Of a stretch of DNA of 51,418 nucleotides, positions 13,855 through 22,299 are shown in pieces; positions within the stretch are counted from its first letter, which is position 1; every line of letters starts with the position of its first letter. Source of the stretch: a virus; the IMG/VR virus record IMGVR_UViG_3300011416_000014, positions 1-51,418 of that record, one strand, 5' to 3'. The position numbers and the translations under genes were made by a program. Under the pieces are notes generated by a model. That model had not been told where the DNA came from. It saw nothing but the letters and a program-made list of their open reading frames with translations, and ran no database searches.

Positions 13855-16800
13855 TTATCTCCGTGCTACGCTGCGATCGAGGATGGCGTTGATGCTGCCA
13901 CCGTTCTCTCGCATGAATGCCAGCAGTGCGTTGCGCCCGCCCGCGGCGAGCTGATCCATCTCTCGGTCGCGAGCGACCACGGCCGGCACCACGGTGACGG
14001 TCGCGCCGCCCTCCTGGCCGCCGGCCGATCGTGCCGTTTCTAGCCTATCGGCGACCAGCCCGCCAGTGCGCATTCCCATCTTGGGAGCTGCTGCCTGCGC
14101 GCTGGAACTCGCTGTGACGGGAAAGTTTCCCTTGTTCATGGCTTCGAGGGTGCCCAATCCCAAGGAGTCGACTGCCTCCTTGGAGAACACGAACTCCCCG
14201 GGCCGCAGCCACGCCGGCACGGTGTCGAGCGGCGAGATCCCCGCCGGCCGCCCGCCGGCCGCCAGGCCCTGCGCGTGGGCGTGGGCGCCGCTGGCCCGCC
14301 GGCCGGTGCGCTTGACCTCGCCGCCGTGCCTGAAGCTCGCCGGGACCTCGCCGCCCTCGCTGAACCCGAGGCGCAGGATGGCCTTCGCGATGGCCAACTG
14401 GATCAGCTGGTTCAGGATGATCTGCGCGACCTGCTGCATGAAGCGGGCGAAGCTCTCCAGCAGGGTCTGGTCCTTGGTGGGGTCGAAGGCGTCCACGATG
14501 CTCTGGCTGATGAAGCTCGCCAGCGCGGCCGTGGACTGCTTGGTGATCTCCACGCCGGCCTGGAAGGTGGAGGAGAACTCCTCTGCGAACTGCTTGAAGC
14601 CCTCTCTCAAGCCCTGCGTCAGGCTGCCGTTGGCGACCAGCTCGGCCTCGCGCTTGGCGGCCTCCAACTGCTGGATCCGCAGGTCCAGGATCTCTTGCTC
14701 CAGGTCCCGGCGAGTCGTGAGCTGCTCCAGCACGGCCTGCAGGGCAGCCGCCTCGGCGCCGGCCGGCGCCGCACTGATGCGGGCCTGCAGCGCGCGGATC
14801 TCTGCGTCGGCGGTCTGGCGAGCAATGTTCCGCTCGGCCTCGGCGACCCCCACGGCGGCCTGTGCCGCGATCAGGGCCTGTTGCTGCGGCCCCAGCCGGG
14901 CAACCTGCGCCGCGGTCACGGCGCGCTCGGACGCTACCTGCGCCTGCAGGAGTTGGTTCTCCTGTCGGAGTGTTGGGAGGAGGGTGGCAGCCTCGGTCGC
15001 CGAGCGAGTGAGCGCCAGTCGGTTGGCGTCGACCACTGCAAGGTTGATCGCCTCGCGCAGGTCTTCCTCGTCCCGCAGCAGCGAGAGCAGTTCGCCCTCT
15101 TCCTTCTTCTGGACTCCGTCAGAGATCAGCTTGTCGATCTGCTGGCCGGTCTTGGCCAGCTCAGAGCGGATCTGCAGCAACCTCTCAGCCGACTCGACCT
15201 CTTGCTGGTTGAAGTTCGACTCTACTTGCCCGCCGAAACCGCCGACGCCGGCCGATTTCGTCGCAAGGTCGAACTGGATTCGGGACTTCTCGATCTCCTT
15301 GTTGACCTCGAACAGCGACTCGGCCAGTTCGTTGATCGGCTTGTCGGCCGTCGACACGAAGGTCTGCGCAGCCCGGACAGCATCTTCCGCGGCCTTGGCA
15401 GCATCGAAGTTAGGATCGAAGCCGGCTCCGCGCGTATCTTCTTTGGCAGCCTCGCCGATGATCGCCGCGATCTCGTTCTCGATCTCCAACTGCTTCGCTG
15501 CGAACGTGCGGCGGATCAGGCCGATCCTTTCCTCGGACTCCTCGCGGCGTTTGGCTCGGGCAATATCCGAAGCCAACTCGTCCTTAAGCTGCTCGTCTGC
15601 GAGCCGCTCGGCAGTTTCAGCGTCACCAAAGAGAGACGCGATGATTGCTCGGCCACGCTTGGCCTTGTCAATCGACTCGGCGATGACCTTATCGAGGGCA
15701 CCGCCGATCGCATTGCTGATCGTCTCGCCAAGAACGCTGACGACTTCGACCACCTTGAAGAAGGCTCCCTGCAGGCCCCGTCCAACCAGCCGAACGGTGT
15801 CCCCGAGACTCAGTTCGACCCCGAAAATCTTCTCGGCGATCAGCTCGAAGCCTTTGGTGAGCAGGCCCAGGGCAGCCACGAATGCTCCGACAAGGAAGAG
15901 CGAACGGGTGATTGCAGGCGGGATCGACTTGATGAGCGAGAGAACCTTCGCCCACTCGATCCCCAGCAACTTGGTGGCCGTGCGAAACAGGACGACACTG
16001 GACAGCGCGATGCCGATCGCAGCGGCGATCCCTCCCACCGCTCGTGCGCTCAGGCCCAGCAGATCGGTGACTTCGCGCACGATGAAGGCCAGGGCGTTGA
16101 AGGCCGCGCCGAACACCCGCGCTGCGCCGATACCGGCCTGGATCGCCACGTTCAGGCCGGTGGCGATGGACCTCACCAGGTTCTGAAGGCCCTCGAAGCC
16201 AAACTCCTCGGCAAGTTCGCGGGCAGATTGCACGCCGTCACGCAGCGCCTCGAACAACGTGCGGAAGGCGGCGACCGCTTCGGGGTTGGGCTTGATGTTG
16301 CCGGCCGCATCGGTGATGGTCAACACGTCGTCGAAGAACTCGTTGCCGAGATCCAGCAGTTCTTCGAACAAGGGCTGCGCAGCATTGCCCAGCAGCTCCT
16401 GAGTCGCGCCAGTGACCAGCTGGCGGATACCGCTGAGAGTAGTGCGAGCTTGCCTCTCGGCCGCTGCAGCGAAGCCGGAGAAGCGCTCTTCCAGGAAGTC
16501 GAACAGCTCGCCGGTCTCGCGCAGCCGGCGGATGTCGGCGTTGGTGATGCCGAGGGCCGTGGCGATGCGGGTCGTGCGGGCCTGGATGGTGCCCGACAAC
16601 AGCGAGCGAACTTCCTCGGCCAGTTGGTTCTGCGGCACGCCGAGCGCCGAGGCGGCCTGGCTGATGTCGACCGTCAGCTTGCGGATCTCGTCGAGATCCA
16701 GTCCGGCGGCAAGGCCGGGGCCGACGGCAACCTGGAACGTGTCGAGCAACTCCTCGAACGTCGCCACCGTGCGCAGCGAATCCTGGCGCAGCTTCTTCAC

Positions 16801-17751
16801 TTGATCCCGGGCGATGCCCAAGGCCAGGTTCAACTCCTCGGTACTGTCCACCGAGTCGCCGAAGCTGTTGCGCACGTCGCCCAGGGTGGCCACCAGACCG
16901 GCGATGCCGGTGGTGCTGGCCTCGATCGTGTCGTTGAACCGGATGCCGGCGCTGACCAAGTCCTGGAACAGTTGCACGCCGCGCCGCGCCAACGTGAAGA
17001 TGGCCAGGACGCCGATCAACCGGCGGAAGGTGAAGAGTAGCCGACTGCCGGCGTTGGCCGAGCCGTTGAGTGACTGCTCCAGTTCGCGTGCGCGGCGAAT
17101 CGTGTCCCGTCCGCCGATGACATCACCGCCCGCAAACTGCCCTCGGGCTTTGGTGCGCAGCTGTTGGATCTGTGCCAGTGCTACCTGCTGTTGGAACAAC
17201 TCGCGCGTGATCCGGCGCTGGGCCTGTACCTCGGCATTGAGGCGATCGGCCTTTTCACGGTCCGAGCGCTCGGCCGCGATCAGCCGGGCGGTCAGGCGTT
17301 GGCGCTGCTGCTCGGCGCGGGCCACAGCTGCGATGGCCTGTTGCTGTCGCTTCAGATCCTGCTCCTCCGCACGGATGGCAGCACGGCGAGCAGCCGCCTC
17401 CCGGCGGGCGTCAGCATTCTGCCTGGCACTGATGCGGGCACCCTCGCGCTCGATGACTGCGCGTTCTTTGGCCCGCAGAGCCAGCTCGCGCTGCAGCTTC
17501 TCCTCTTCCGTCAACGGCTTCTGCGCCGCCCGCGATGCCCGGGCCTGCTCTTGCTGTGCCTTGGCCAGGTCGCGGGCGGCTGCAGCCGTGTCCCGCAGAG
17601 CGCGTGCCGAGCCGCGCTGAGTCTTCAGATCGGCCTGGAAATCGCGGAACGCCGCCTTGGCGCTGCGCAGCTCCTCGCGGAACAGCGCGGTGGTTGCCGA
17701 GAACTCGTCTCGGACCCTGATCGGGTAGTTCAACCCTCCGCGATCGACCAT
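13855..17751 (-). CDS. Tail tape measure protein
   Basis: 1298 residues, the longest gene, in the canonical place after the tail chaperones. The first 230 residues are charged helix (Ala/Arg/Glu/Gln heptads). Hydrophobic segments lie near 240-265 and 555-640 (VGGIAAAIGIALSSVVLF, LFLVGAFVAALGLLT), then long coiled coils. The C-terminus is the usual Gly/His region (SFRHGGEVKRTGRRASG) followed by SPLDTVPAWLRPGEFVFSKEAV, a signature of many tape measure proteins. It sets tail length and is ejected into the envelope. About 1300 residues predicts a tail near 190-200 nm at 0.15 nm per residue, from the known scaling. Starts 1 nt after the GT stop. Confidence 0.95.
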   Translation of the reverse strand: MVDRGGLNYPIRVRDEFSATTALFREELRSAKAAFRDFQADLKTQRGSARALRDTAAAARDLAKAQQEQARASRAAQKPLTEEEKLQRELALRAKERAVIEREGARISARQNADARREAAARRAAIRAEEQDLKRQQQAIAAVARAEQQRQRLTARLIAAERSDREKADRLNAEVQAQRRITRELFQQQVALAQIQQLRTKARGQFAGGDVIGGRDTIRRARELEQSLNGSANAGSRLLFTFRRLIGVLAIFTLARRGVQLFQDLVSAGIRFNDTIEASTTGIAGLVATLGDVRNSFGDSVDSTEELNLALGIARDQVKKLRQDSLRTVATFEELLDTFQVAVGPGLAAGLDLDEIRKLTVDISQAASALGVPQNQLAEEVRSLLSGTIQARTTRIATALGITNADIRRLRETGELFDFLEERFSGFAAAAERQARTTLSGIRQLVTGATQELLGNAAQPLFEELLDLGNEFFDDVLTITDAAGNIKPNPEAVAAFRTLFEALRDGVQSARELAEEFGFEGLQNLVRSIATGLNVAIQAGIGAARVFGAAFNALAFIVREVTDLLGLSARAVGGIAAAIGIALSSVVLFRTATKLLGIEWAKVLSLIKSIPPAITRSLFLVGAFVAALGLLTKGFELIAEKIFGVELSLGDTVRLVGRGLQGAFFKVVEVVSVLGETISNAIGGALDKVIAESIDKAKRGRAIIASLFGDAETAERLADEQLKDELASDIARAKRREESEERIGLIRRTFAAKQLEIENEIAAIIGEAAKEDTRGAGFDPNFDAAKAAEDAVRAAQTFVSTADKPINELAESLFEVNKEIEKSRIQFDLATKSAGVGGFGGQVESNFNQQEVESAERLLQIRSELAKTGQQIDKLISDGVQKKEEGELLSLLRDEEDLREAINLAVVDANRLALTRSATEAATLLPTLRQENQLLQAQVASERAVTAAQVARLGPQQQALIAAQAAVGVAEAERNIARQTADAEIRALQARISAAPAGAEAAALQAVLEQLTTRRDLEQEILDLRIQQLEAAKREAELVANGSLTQGLREGFKQFAEEFSSTFQAGVEITKQSTAALASFISQSIVDAFDPTKDQTLLESFARFMQQVAQIILNQLIQLAIAKAILRLGFSEGGEVPASFRHGGEVKRTGRRASGAHAHAQGLAAGGRPAGISPLDTVPAWLRPGEFVFSKEAVDSLGLGTLEAMNKGNFPVTASSSAQAAAPKMGMRTGGLVADRLETARSAGGQEGGATVTVVPAVVARDREMDQLAAGGRNALLAFMRENGGSINAILDRSVARR

Positions 17752-17752
17752 C

Positions 17753-18651
17753 TCAAATGCTCCCGATGTCCCTCATGAACTGCTTGGAGTCGCCGGCTAC
17801 CTGCTTGAGTCCTGCGGCCTTGCGAATCTTCTTGGCGTGCTCGTTGATGTCCTTGCTGGTGGCTTGTGCGGCGTTGGCGGTGTCATAGATGTACGCGATG
17901 CGCTGCTGTGCTTGGTGCTTGTTGATGCTCTCCATCAAGGCGTTGAACTGCAGCAGATCGAGGCGGTCTAGGTACTCAGCGGAGAATCCTGCACCAACTG
18001 CAGCGACGAAGGCGTCTTGGAGGGCTCGCCACTGGTCGGGCTCATGCCCTCCGGCTCCTTCTTCGCCAAGCGGGAGTCGCGCAGGGACTCTAGCTTTGCC
18101 TTTACGAGCCCGACCATGGATTCCCCCGAGGCACCGAAGACCTGTGCGTTGCCCTTCAGCCAGCCGCGCACCAGTTCGATCAGCAGAGGGATGTCCAGGC
18201 CGGTGTAGGTGTCGCTGCCGTCGCCGTACAGGAACGCCTCGACTTCGGCGATGGGGCGGTCGACCTTGTACGGGAACTCGTCGCGCAGGCTGTCCATCAG
18301 CAACAGGCCGATGAGGTTGCGATTGCGCATGTCGCACACGGAGTCGAAGAGAACTTCGATGGCGCGGTCCTTCTCGCGCTGGCGGTGCTGAGCCATCTCG
18401 GGGGTCAAGGCATCGGTGGTGATGTCCTCGATGTAGAACTCCCCGCCGTCCTTGGTGCGCTTGACGTTGCTCTTGGTGTCGCGGGACTCGTCTGCGAAGA
18501 GGGCGGCGATGGCCTTTGCCGCGGGGGCCGACAGGTTCTTCGCTTCGGTCAACAGACCCAAGCGGTTCGGGTAGAAGCGCAGGGTGTTCTCGCCGACCTT
18601 GTGCTCGACGTAGCGGCGTTCGCGAAAGGTGAAGCGTTCTTTCCAGCCCAC
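17753..18651 (-). CDS. Tail assembly chaperone GT, by -1 ribosomal frameshift
   Basis: The -1 frame downstream of G encodes about 95 plausible residues (QWRALQDAFVAAVGAGF, YLDRLDLLQFNALMESINK, a helical C-terminus ending FMRDIGSI). It has no ATG, GTG or TTG before the overlap region, so it must be read by slipping back one base. The overlap runs from about 18105 to 17968. No perfect X-XXY-YYZ heptamer was found. Candidates are GTA-AAG (18104-18100, A-AAG can slip to AAA) and the stretch GCGAAGAAGGAG (18066-18055), whose AAGGAG may also act as a stimulating Shine-Dalgarno-like element. Expected product about 299 residues. T contacts the tube protein in lambda. Confidence 0.7.
17968..18651 (-). 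CDS. Tail assembly chaperone G (zero-frame product)
   Basis: 227 residues from a GTG with AGGAGGCAA 5-6 nt upstream. It lies between the major tail protein and tape measure, where tail chaperones always sit. It is helical and charged, with no enzymatic motif, and its frame ends 210 nt before the tape measure. The last 30-45 codons overlap a second open frame (-1) that continues to 17753. Known for the family: G and GT bind the tape measure and recruit tail-tube subunits, then leave. Confidence 0.8.
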   Translation of the reverse strand: MGWKERFTFRERRYVEHKVGENTLRFYPNRLGLLTEAKNLSAPAAKAIAALFADESRDTKSNVKRTKDGGEFYIEDITTDALTPEMAQHRQREKDRAIEVLFDSVCDMRNRNLIGLLLMDSLRDEFPYKVDRPIAEVEAFLYGDGSDTYTGLDIPLLIELVRGWLKGNAQVFGASGESMVGLVKAKLESLRDSRLAKKEPEGMSPTSGEPSKTPSSLQLVQDSPLST

Positions 18652-18671
18652 AGGTTTGCCTCCTGGTCTGA

Positions 18672-18701
18672 AGCGGCCCGGGCACGACTCACCGGGCCGC
18701 T
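18672..18701 (-). terminator. Hairpin after the major tail protein gene
   Basis: Perfect 10-bp stem (AGCGGCCCGG with CCGGGCCGCT) and a 10-nt loop, in the 74-nt gap between the major tail gene and G. There is no U-tract, so it may act as a partial terminator or an mRNA 3'-end stabiliser, giving more tail-tube mRNA than chaperone mRNA. Confidence 0.55.
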
Positions 18702-18725
18702 GAGATTACTGCTTGAAGCTAGCGA

Positions 18726-19586
18726 TCAAGCCTGCTGATCGTAGGTACGGACGGTCAACACCTTGCTGGTGTCGGACACACCGGAGTTGACTTCGGCCAC
18801 GCCGGTGAAGGCAAGGGTTGCGAACTCATCGCCGATGAGGGCGAAGTCACCCTCGGAAGCAACGCTGACCTTGTGGAACAGGTACTCGGTCTTCTGGCCC
18901 TCGTCGCACGCATTCTCCTGGATGAACAGGAGCGCTCCGGTCACGTCGTGCTCGGCCAGAGCGTTGACCTGATCGAGATCCTGCGGGGTGGTGGCCGCAG
19001 CGCTGAGGTTCAGAAGCGCCCCGTCTCCGTCGGCGATCAGGATCGAAGTCGGCAGGAAGCGGATCAGGCCCATGACCTCGTCGATTTCGTAGTCGACGCC
19101 TTCGACCAACAGCACGTCCGCCACGTCGTCCTTCTCCACGGTGTAGACCACGCCGGCTGCGTCCAGGTTGTAGACGCGCTGTTGAACGGCGTCAGCATTC
19201 TTCAGTTGATACCAGTTGCCGAGGTTCACGGCGGTGGAGATGACGGCGTCCACGAAGGTCGCGTCGTGCGCGTTGTCGTACAGTTCCTGGCTGCCCGAAA
19301 GGAACATAGCCAGGTTCTCGAAGTTGATCTCGTCGAGAATGAAGCTGACGCCTACTTCCTGGCTGATGGTGCAGCGCTTGTCGGTGATCTTCAGCCCGCT
19401 GCGGCTGGACTGGTGGCGGATGTCTTCCACCGCCACGGTGATGTTGAACTCGGTCGCGTTGCCGAGATCGCGGAAGCCTTCCGAGTCCGGCAAGCCGGCG
19501 GCGGTCAGCTGAGCGAGTCGCACGATACCCCGACCGAGTACGTAGTCCCGGGTGTTCGGGGCACCAGACGTGTTAGATCCGGGCAT
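18726..19586 (-). CDS. Major tail protein (tail tube)
   Basis: 286 residues with AAGGAG 8 nt before the ATG. Beta-rich with acidic, polar composition; DYVLGRGIVRLAQL near the N-terminus, GNATEFNITVAVEDIRHQSS (42-61) and a central ISQEVGVSFILDEINFENLAMFL match tube proteins of siphophages. The C-terminal GDFALIGDEFATLAFTGVAEV resembles the tube-fold strand. It lies directly before the chaperone pair and is followed by a hairpin, as expected for a highly expressed structural gene. Confidence 0.85.
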   Translation of the reverse strand: MPGSNTSGAPNTRDYVLGRGIVRLAQLTAAGLPDSEGFRDLGNATEFNITVAVEDIRHQSSRSGLKITDKRCTISQEVGVSFILDEINFENLAMFLSGSQELYDNAHDATFVDAVISTAVNLGNWYQLKNADAVQQRVYNLDAAGVVYTVEKDDVADVLLVEGVDYEIDEVMGLIRFLPTSILIADGDGALLNLSAAATTPQDLDQVNALAEHDVTGALLFIQENACDEGQKTEYLFHKVSVASEGDFALIGDEFATLAFTGVAEVNSGVSDTSKVLTVRTYDQQA

Positions 19587-19598
19587 TGTGGGTCTCCT

Positions 19599-20033
19599 TT
19601 ACTGAGGGCAGATTTCCGCCACGAATCTGTACGTGGCCTGTGTCCCATTCGAAGCCCCGCCGCGCGGCGGGTGCTCGTATTCGGATTCTTCGAGGATCAT
19701 CATGACCTGGCGGAACACGCCGGTCGGTACATCTCGCGCGACGAAGAGGGGGTTCTCCATCAGCGTGGTTTCGAACTCTTCCAGGTTGGCCTCGACTCCG
19801 AATCGCAGGCGAAGCAACCAGGCCCAGCCAGCGCGGTCCTGACGATAGTCTCGGCCGTGTCGATTGTCCACAACGAAGGCACCCCGGATCTCGTTCGCCT
19901 CGACTGATTGAGGCAGGATGGGATCCCCCGCGGTGAGCAGAGAGGGGCGCTCCACTGAATAGATCGCCTGTGTGAACGTGCCAGCGGCGGCCGTTGTCAC
20001 CAGGAGATCATGGATGGCGGTCTTGTAGGACAT
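19599..20033 (-). CDS. Tail completion / tail terminator protein candidate
   Basis: 144 residues. The ATG at 20033 overlaps the previous stop (TGATG); a TTG two codons earlier is an alternative. Located just before the major tail protein, the usual place of tail terminator (gpU-like) proteins. Contains RLRFGVEANLEEFETTLMENPLFVARDVPTGVFRQVMMILEESEYEHPP, a mixed alpha/beta pattern consistent with that fold. Assigned from position, size and pattern rather than a signature motif. Confidence 0.6.
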   Translation of the reverse strand: MSYKTAIHDLLVTTAAAGTFTQAIYSVERPSLLTAGDPILPQSVEANEIRGAFVVDNRHGRDYRQDRAGWAWLLRLRFGVEANLEEFETTLMENPLFVARDVPTGVFRQVMMILEESEYEHPPRGGASNGTQATYRFVAEICPQ

Positions 20034-20590
20034 CAGCAAAGCCCGCTGCAGCTAGGGTCGTGCGGCCAACGTCGCGAGCGGCTCTTCAAGGACAGGCCGA
20101 TGGCAGGGGCCGGGCAGTCCGGCGTGCCGTCGTAAACCTGCATGTCGCAACCGCCATCGGCGTCATCGTCCTTGAGGACGATCAGGTCGGCCAGGATGTC
20201 GTTCTCGCAACGCAGCAGCGCCGCCTCAAGCTCGCCCTGTGAGTTTTCCCGTGTCGGGGCCTCCTCGTTCCAGCGATGGTCCACATCGCCCGAGGCGTCC
20301 ATGAACGTGTGGGGCAGCATCTCCATCAACAGGCACTTGACGATCTTGACCTCGACGACGTTGGCCCGTGCCCTCATCAGCTCGGGGTCGGTAGTTGGCT
20401 GTTCGGTGAAGGGGGTGGCGAGCAGCACGTTGACCCGGGCGATGCCCAGGAAAGCGTAGAGGCGCAGGCGGGCGCGCAAGATCGCTTCGTCGAAGATGGC
20501 CTCAGTGTCCAGAGCGGTAGCCGGCACGGCCGAAAGCCGCAACTTGGTCTTGAGGGTGGCTTCATCCGCAACGAACAGCGGCTGCGCCAT
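20033..20590 (-). CDS. Head-tail connector / neck protein candidate
   Basis: 185 residues; CAGGAG lies upstream of the ATG. The first 90 residues are helical (DEATLKTKLRLSAVPATALDTEAIFDEAILRARLRLYAFLG), like gp6/HK97-type head-completion adaptors, and the C-terminal part has a short Cys/Pro-rich tail (DGGCDMQVYDGTPDCPAP). The gene lies between the head genes and the tail terminator, where neck proteins are coded. Function is inferred from context. Confidence 0.6.
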   Translation of the reverse strand: MAQPLFVADEATLKTKLRLSAVPATALDTEAIFDEAILRARLRLYAFLGIARVNVLLATPFTEQPTTDPELMRARANVVEVKIVKCLLMEMLPHTFMDASGDVDHRWNEEAPTRENSQGELEAALLRCENDILADLIVLKDDDADGGCDMQVYDGTPDCPAPAIGLSLKSRSRRWPHDPSCSGLC

Positions 20591-20593
20591 GGG

Positions 20594-21133
20594 TTACTCC
20601 TGTGCCGCAGCATCGGCCCCGGCACGCGCTCTGGCGCGTTCCAAAGCCTGGTGGGAGGACTGAGACATCTCGCGCCCGCCGGCATCCTTGACCCCGTTGG
20701 GAGTCAGCGGAACCACGCCGGTGCGATCCGAGGCGACCGACAGTTGCTCGGCAAACCGGGGATCCCAGTCCCTGGTGAGCTGGCGCACGGCGTCCGCTTC
20801 GGTGGCGAGAAGGTTGGTGTCGAAGTCGGGGTCGATCTCCACGACGCGAATCAGCAGAGCTTCCAGGTTCTCTCCGAGCAGGGTGACAGGATCGACCACC
20901 CACTTGCCGCGGACTCGAACCCCATTGCTCATCTGAACCTGCTGGAGAGTGCCGGTCGGCGCGATTCGGCCGTCGGAAAGCAGCCGATCGATGTCGGCCT
21001 GAGAGAACACGTTCTCGGGCAGGATGTCGTTCTGCTGGACGAAGTCGTTGCGGGTGACGTGCTTGCGGGCCTTGTTGCCCCGCGGGAGCTGCACGCAGCC
21101 CCTCACGACTCGGTACAGGGTGTTCGCGCTCAT
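20594..21133 (-). CDS. Head/neck protein of unknown function
   Basis: 179 residues from ATG 21133, preceded by GGAGGCAACC. An in-frame ATG 45 nt upstream was rejected because it falls in the terminator-like hairpin region and has no ribosome site. The sequence has a basic N-terminus (YRVVRGCVQLPRGNKARKHVTRNDF), a middle helical zone and an Ala/Arg-rich C-terminus. It is adjacent to the major capsid gene, so a virion or connector role is likely. No family recognised. Confidence 0.55.
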   Translation of the reverse strand: MSANTLYRVVRGCVQLPRGNKARKHVTRNDFVQQNDILPENVFSQADIDRLLSDGRIAPTGTLQQVQMSNGVRVRGKWVVDPVTLLGENLEALLIRVVEIDPDFDTNLLATEADAVRQLTRDWDPRFAEQLSVASDRTGVVPLTPNGVKDAGGREMSQSSHQALERARARAGADAAAQE

Positions 21134-21164
21134 GGTTGCCTCCGATGGTGCGAAAGGGAAAGCA

Positions 21165-21193
21165 GGGCCGGGGTCCACAGCGAACCCCGGCCC
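21165..21193 (-). terminator. Intrinsic-terminator-like hairpin after the major capsid gene
   Basis: Perfect 10-bp GC stem (GGGCCGGGGT / ACCCCGGCCC) with a 9-nt loop, followed on the minus strand by TGCTTTCCCTTT. It lies 10 nt after the capsid stop. Probable attenuator that lets capsid mRNA exceed that of downstream genes. Confidence 0.65.
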
Positions 21194-21202
21194 GAGGATG
21201 GA

Positions 21203-22261
21203 TCAGACGACCTTCATGCTCACGGAGGCGTCAGGACGACGCATGCACGGGAGCGGGTTGGACTCGACCAGCAGCAGACGGGCGCTGGGGTCCTCGACTT
21301 CCCAGGACTTCGAGAAGCGCTTGGACTGCAGCACTCGGCCGGCGCCGATCGCCCGCATGTCCTCGATCGCGCCGTAGTACGTCACGAACTGCGCGGCCGG
21401 GGTTGCGGCGAAGAACTCGGCATACTCAGGACGGATCAGGTCGACGGCAACGCCGTTGACCTCGACCTGGCGAGCATACCGCCACACGCGGATCCCGTGG
21501 ACATAGGTCCCCAGGAACATCGCGCCACTCTCGCTGAACTGGTTGGTGAGATCGATGCTGCCGGTGATGAGCCGACGCACGTCCAGAAGGGTAGTGACCT
21601 CGCTGGAGGCGTCCGCCAGGAAGGCGTCAGCCGCGTCGGCGCCCAGCACCACGTCGGTCGCGTTGAGCGACACGTCGTCGTTGATGAGCTGAGCCGCAGC
21701 GAGGAAGTCGGCGCGCGGCGAACTGGTGCTGGCGGTCCAGAGATCGGCGCCGGTCAGCACCACGTCGTGAGACGCGCTGCGGGGGAACGTGATCTTGAAG
21801 GACGCCTCATCCTCCACGGAATACTCGATGACGCCGCGGAGAGCGAGCGCGCACAGGTACTCCTCGGAGTTGAGAACGTCGTCTCCGAGCATGGCCAGCT
21901 CGCTGGCCATGTACTCGCGCATCGCAGCGCCGATCCCTGCGGCACCCGGGAAGATGACCGAGCCCGGGCGGCGCTTGTCGAGCAGCTCGCACGGGGTCAT
22001 CGGCCGCTTCACGCGGATGTGGGGCGGCTGCACGACCGCGAAGCCTTCGGTTCGGCCTTCGGTCATGATGGCCTCGCCGCAGCGCTCTACGAACGGCGCG
22101 ATCTTTCGACCACGCCGCAGGAAGGACAGCTCGATGTTCTTCGCCGGCACCGGAACGTCGCGACTGAAGAGCATGTTCTTCAGGAAGCTGTTGGGCGCCT
22201 TCATCTCGTTCACGGCGGGCGTCAGAGACGACCAGCTCAGAACGTCTGCACTGTTGGGCAT
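21203..22261 (-). CDS. Major capsid protein (lambda gpE-like, HK97 fold)
   Basis: 352 residues. The first half has the gpE-family pattern: FLKNMLFSRDVPVPAKNIELSFL, then VKRPMTPCELLDKRRPGS and a helical spine segment, IGAAMREYMASELAMLGDDVL. The later part has RADFLAAAQLINDD and GAMFLGTYVHGIRVWRYARQVEV, as in gpE proteins. AGGAGT precedes the ATG. It forms the icosahedral shell with the decoration protein encoded just upstream. The size is normal for gpE (about 340). Confidence 0.9.
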   Translation of the reverse strand: MPNSADVLSWSSLTPAVNEMKAPNSFLKNMLFSRDVPVPAKNIELSFLRRGRKIAPFVERCGEAIMTEGRTEGFAVVQPPHIRVKRPMTPCELLDKRRPGSVIFPGAAGIGAAMREYMASELAMLGDDVLNSEEYLCALALRGVIEYSVEDEASFKITFPRSASHDVVLTGADLWTASTSSPRADFLAAAQLINDDVSLNATDVVLGADAADAFLADASSEVTTLLDVRRLITGSIDLTNQFSESGAMFLGTYVHGIRVWRYARQVEVNGVAVDLIRPEYAEFFAATPAAQFVTYYGAIEDMRAIGAGRVLQSKRFSKSWEVEDPSARLLLVESNPLPCMRRPDASVSMKVV

Positions 22262-22280
22262 TGCAAGACTCCTGTTCTGT

Positions 22281-22296
22281 TGAGCGGGTACGCTCA
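22281..22296 (-). promoter_or_regulatory. Small hairpin upstream of the capsid ribosome site
   Basis: TGAGCG-GGTA-CGCTCA, a 6-bp stem with a 4-nt loop, lies between the decoration and capsid genes, just before AGGAGT. It could stabilise capsid mRNA or modulate initiation. Short stems occur by chance. Confidence 0.35.
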
Positions 22297-22299
22297 GGA

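Noticed and set aside
14275-17040. Very long plus-strand frames opposite the tape measure
   Set aside because: Low-complexity Leu/Gln/Asp/Arg translation; the minus frame has clear tape-measure features and coupled neighbours.
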